Positions 14,548 to 16,773 of a stretch of DNA of 16,773 nucleotides are shown piece after piece. The notes beneath the pieces were generated by a model that searched no databases, was not told the DNA's origin, and saw only the letters and a list, made by a program, of their open reading frames with translations. A program made the position numbers and the translations under genes. Position 1 is the stretch's first letter; every line of letters begins with the position of its first letter. Origin of the DNA: Bacteroidia bacterium (GTDB lineage Bacteria; Bacteroidota; Bacteroidia; Flavobacteriales; Flavobacteriaceae); contig JAUIJW010000024.1 of the NCBI GenBank assembly GCA_030431085.1, positions 1-16,773 on the forward strand, in the 5' to 3' direction.

Positions 14548-15033
14548 TTATTTAAAATACCGTCGATGCCAGCTTTGATTTGCAGGAATTTCCCAAGAAG
14601 TTTCTAACTCATTTTTCGTTTGAATCATATTGTTAAATACAATGGTGTCTTTGGTAATTTTTTTAGCTTCAACAAACTGTTGAAAATCCTTTAAGGAAGT
14701 TGTGTTAACTATATCTTTAATCTTAAACGCCACATTGAGTTTATTCATAAGATCTAAACTTAAATCATGCTCTAACTGTTTAATTATATGGGTAGAGGCA
14801 TCAATTGCACAGCCAGAAACGGTATTAAAGCTTTCATCTACCGCCAGTATAATAAATTGATTATATTTTACTAAATATGAAGCTTTTAAATCTTCACCAT
14901 GTCTTTTCCAGCCCTCAACAAAAGATTGCAATTTCGTTGTTATTAATGAAACGTCATGATCACTTAAGGTTTTAGATGCTTGGTATATCCAAACTCTAGA
15001 CGACGGACTTAATTTTTCAAAATTAACATACAT
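14548..15033 (-). CDS. Conserved protein of unknown function (161 aa, often mislabelled 'ABC transporter ATPase')
   Basis: A soluble 161-residue protein with no signal peptide or membrane segment. It starts MYVNFEKLSPSSRVWIYQ and continues as mixed alpha/beta, with a strand FIILAVDES (49-57) and SGCAIDASTH (64-73), then a helical half (about 75-125). From memory, close relatives across Flavobacteriia carry the name 'ABC transporter ATPase', but this sequence has no Walker A (GxxxxGKS/T), no ABC signature and no Walker B. The label is therefore not supported, and I give no function. It begins two bases after the exonuclease stop and is the last gene of the E2-exonuclease-unknown run. WKRHGEDLKA (42-51 region) and SGCAIDASTH look like its most distinctive segments. 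Confidence 0.88.
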   Translation of the reverse strand: MYVNFEKLSPSSRVWIYQASKTLSDHDVSLITTKLQSFVEGWKRHGEDLKASYLVKYNQFIILAVDESFNTVSGCAIDASTHIIKQLEHDLSLDLMNKLNVAFKIKDIVNTTSLKDFQQFVEAKKITKDTIVFNNMIQTKNELETSWEIPANQSWHRRYFK

Positions 15034-15035
15034 GG

Positions 15036-15854
15036 TTAAATCTTTTTATTGAATTTATTTTGAAGATCTGCTAAAGTATTTACTTGCTTTTTTGGAGACA
15101 TTTTCTCCTTAATTTGGGTTAATATTTTTTTCGTATACATTGGAAAATCTGCATTTTGCATCCAACTATAATACCCAGGATTATCTCTTAACACCTCTCT
15201 CACTTTACGACCTCGATATTTTCCAAAAGTAAAAATTTCTTCATTGTCTTCATCCAATAAAATAAATCCAGCAAAATCTGCTCTTTTAGAGTGCGAAGAA
15301 TATTCACTTAATGTATCTACATCATTTCCTAAATCATCGTAACGAGCAATTTGAGCTTCTAATATTTCATAGGTTGCCAAAGTATCTGCCTCTGCAGAAT
15401 GGGCATTTTCAAGGTTTTTACCACAATAAAATTGATATCCGGCACTAAGTGTTCGTTGCTCTTTTTTATGAAAAATCACTTGAACATCTACAGCTTTTTT
15501 ACCATCCATATTAAAATCAACCCCAGCTTTTAACATCTCTTCTGCCAAAAGAGGAATATCAAATCTATTAGAATTAAATCCTGCCAAATCACAACCTTTA
15601 ATCATCTCATTAATCACAGGAGCCAGTTCAGAGAATTTAGGTTCGTTAACTACTTTCTCATTAGTAATACCATGAATACTCGAAGCTTCTTTTGGTATTT
15701 TGATTTCTGGATTCACCAACCAGGTTCTGCTCTCTTTATTTCCATTAGGGTACACTTTTAATATAGAAATTTCTACAATTCTATCTGTAGCAATTTGTAC
15801 ACCTGTGGTTTCTAAATCAAAAAATACTAATGGTTTACTGAGTTTTAAATTCAT
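15036..15854 (-). CDS. DnaQ-like DEDDh 3'-5' exonuclease with C-terminal DUF3820-like domain
   Basis: 272 residues. The exonuclease domain (about 8-172) carries all five expected metal and catalytic residues: Asp13 and Glu15 in FFDLETTG, Asp99 in AGFNSNRFDIP, His152 and Asp157 in AHSAEADTLA. Such enzymes remove 3'-terminal nucleotides from DNA or RNA in a two-metal reaction. After a linker, residues about 205-247 (FTFGKYRGRKVREVL then YYSWMQNADFP) match the short DUF3820-type module often found after such exonucleases in Bacteroidota. The protein is not the long PolIII epsilon type with a clamp-binding tail. The most likely role is DNA repair or general 3'-end trimming in the cytoplasm; the substrate is not established. 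It starts 7 bases after the E2 gene and is followed two bases later by the 161-residue protein. Confidence 0.92.
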   Translation of the reverse strand: MNLKLSKPLVFFDLETTGVQIATDRIVEISILKVYPNGNKESRTWLVNPEIKIPKEASSIHGITNEKVVNEPKFSELAPVINEMIKGCDLAGFNSNRFDIPLLAEEMLKAGVDFNMDGKKAVDVQVIFHKKEQRTLSAGYQFYCGKNLENAHSAEADTLATYEILEAQIARYDDLGNDVDTLSEYSSHSKRADFAGFILLDEDNEEIFTFGKYRGRKVREVLRDNPGYYSWMQNADFPMYTKKILTQIKEKMSPKKQVNTLADLQNKFNKKI

Positions 15855-15861
15855 TTTTTTG

Positions 15862-16773
15862 TTATATCGTGGTGTTTATATCCCATGACTCTAAATAATC
15901 TGCTACTGTTTTTACAAACATACCTCCTAAAGCGCCATTAACCACGCGATGATCATACGAATGTGATAAAAACATTTTATGACGTATTCCTATAAAATCT
16001 CCTTCTGGTGTTTCTATAACAGCTGGTATCTTTCTTATGGCTCCTAAAGCCAAAATACCTACTTGTGGCTGATTGATAATTGGTGTGCCCATAACGCTAC
16101 CAAAAGTACCTACATTAGTAACTGTATAAGTACCATCTTGAATATCGTCTGGATTTAATTTACCTGCTCTAGCTCTAGAAGCCAAGTCGTTAACCACTTT
16201 TGCCATTCCTACCAAATTTAACTGATCTGCATTTTTAATTACAGGAACAATTAAGTTACCATCAGGTAAGGCTGCAGCCATGCCTAGATTAATAAATTTC
16301 TTCTTAATAATTTTATCACCATTAACAGCAATATTTATCATTGGGTGCGCTTTAATGGCTTTAGCCACTGCTTCCATAAAAATAGGTGTAAAAGTTAATT
16401 TTTCACCTTCTCTTTTTAAGAATGCATCTTTAACTTTATTTCTCCATTTTACAATATTCGTAACATCTACTTCTATAAAACTTTGTACATGAGCCGATGT
16501 TTGCACAGAATCAACCATATGCTTAGCAATTAACTTGCCCATTCTACTCATTTCAATTATTTCATCAGAACCTGATGTTACCATAGGTTGTGATGGCACC
16601 TCTTTAGGCTGCTCTGCAATTACATTTGATTTCACCTCCTGAGCAGGTGCAGTTTTCGATTGAATCGGAGCTGATTTTCGCTTTTTTACATAGGCCAAAA
16701 TATCATCTTTTGTAACTCTTTGATCCTTACCAGAACCCACAAGAGATTCTAGTTCTTCTAAAGTAATGCCTTC
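15862..16773 (-). CDS. 2-oxo acid dehydrogenase complex E2 subunit (dihydrolipoamide acyltransferase), 5' partial
   Basis: The last 303 residues are present. The frame is open to the window edge, so the lipoyl domain(s) lie outside, and the internal GTG at 16738-16740 is not a start. Visible residues 1-33 form the peripheral subunit-binding domain that docks E3 (VGSGKDQRVTKDDILAYV), followed by an Ala/Pro/Gln-rich flexible linker (about 34-70). The catalytic acyltransferase domain (about 70-303) has AAALPDGNLIVPVI and TVTNVGTFGS. The active-site motif near the C-terminus reads SYDHRVVNGALGG, keeping the catalytic His (codon 15949-15951) but with Asn where Asp is usual (codon 15937-15939). E2 forms the cubic or dodecahedral core that transfers acyl groups from lipoamide to CoA. 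Branched-chain versus pyruvate or another specificity cannot be fixed without E1. Confidence 0.95.
   Translation of the reverse strand, partial: EGITLEELESLVGSGKDQRVTKDDILAYVKKRKSAPIQSKTAPAQEVKSNVIAEQPKEVPSQPMVTSGSDEIIEMSRMGKLIAKHMVDSVQTSAHVQSFIEVDVTNIVKWRNKVKDAFLKREGEKLTFTPIFMEAVAKAIKAHPMINIAVNGDKIIKKKFINLGMAAALPDGNLIVPVIKNADQLNLVGMAKVVNDLASRARAGKLNPDDIQDGTYTVTNVGTFGSVMGTPIINQPQVGILALGAIRKIPAVIETPEGDFIGIRHKMFLSHSYDHRVVNGALGGMFVKTVADYLESWDINTTI

Noticed and set aside
16738..16740. GTG as the start of the E2 gene
   Set aside because: The frame continues upstream to the window edge with residues EGITLEELESL, the first helix of the E3-binding domain, so the true start is outside.
1..16773. CRISPR array, tRNA, insertion sequence, phage or defence system
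   Set aside because: No regularly spaced repeats, no tRNA-like cloverleaf in the short gaps, and no transposase, integrase, nuclease-effector or toxin-like genes beyond the housekeeping-type exonuclease.

Overview
The window looks like a chromosomal segment of a member of the Flavobacteriaceae (Bacteroidota). It is AT-rich and densely packed, and ribosome-binding sites are not obvious. Several genes belong to families I associate mainly with that group: the DUF4834 protein, the DUF4159 protein, the roughly 160-residue protein often mislabelled 'ABC transporter ATPase', and the GH3/serine-hydrolase fusion. The few promoter-like sites resemble the Bacteroidota TAnnTTTG -7 element. I see no mobile element, phage gene, CRISPR array, tRNA or rRNA. 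No gap between genes exceeds about 100 bases.

Region 1 (1-5860, minus strand) reads, in transcription order: DUF4834 small membrane protein, large YfhO-family membrane protein, small SAM-methyltransferase-like protein, two GT4-type glycosyltransferases, and the start of a non-hydrolysing UDP-GlcNAc 2-epimerase cut off by the window edge. The last five are overlapping or nearly so, which suggests one transcript entering a surface-glycan locus that continues to the left of the window. Two consecutive genes there appear to start at TTG.

Region 2 (5953-11573, plus strand) is a six-gene run: an outer-membrane transporter-like beta-barrel with a very basic tail, a GNAT-fold acyltransferase, RsmE (16S rRNA m3U1498 methyltransferase), a secreted DUF4159 protein, a bile acid:sodium symporter family carrier, and a glycerolipid acyltransferase. 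Spacings are 3-20 bases or a 4-base overlap. It diverges from region 1 across a 92-base gap holding candidate promoters for both directions.

Region 3 (11570-14497, minus strand) is one long gene for an exported GH3 glycosidase fused to a serine beta-lactamase-like domain. It runs convergent to region 2, with the two stop codons sharing TTAA. It has a good -7 box just upstream, and an 11-base A tract at the junction of its two enzyme halves.

Region 4 (14548-16773, minus strand) is a likely operon of a 2-oxo acid dehydrogenase E2 subunit (5' end outside the window), a DEDDh 3'-5' exonuclease with a C-terminal DUF3820-like domain, and the 161-residue protein of unknown function.

Most of this is ordinary core and cell-envelope chromosome. 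I found no convincing new multi-gene system. The points most worth checking are local: the A11 slippage candidate, the TTG starts, the Asp-to-Asn change in the E2 active-site motif, the unusual acyltransferase motif spacing, the basic tail on the barrel protein and the YfhO-led glycan operon.
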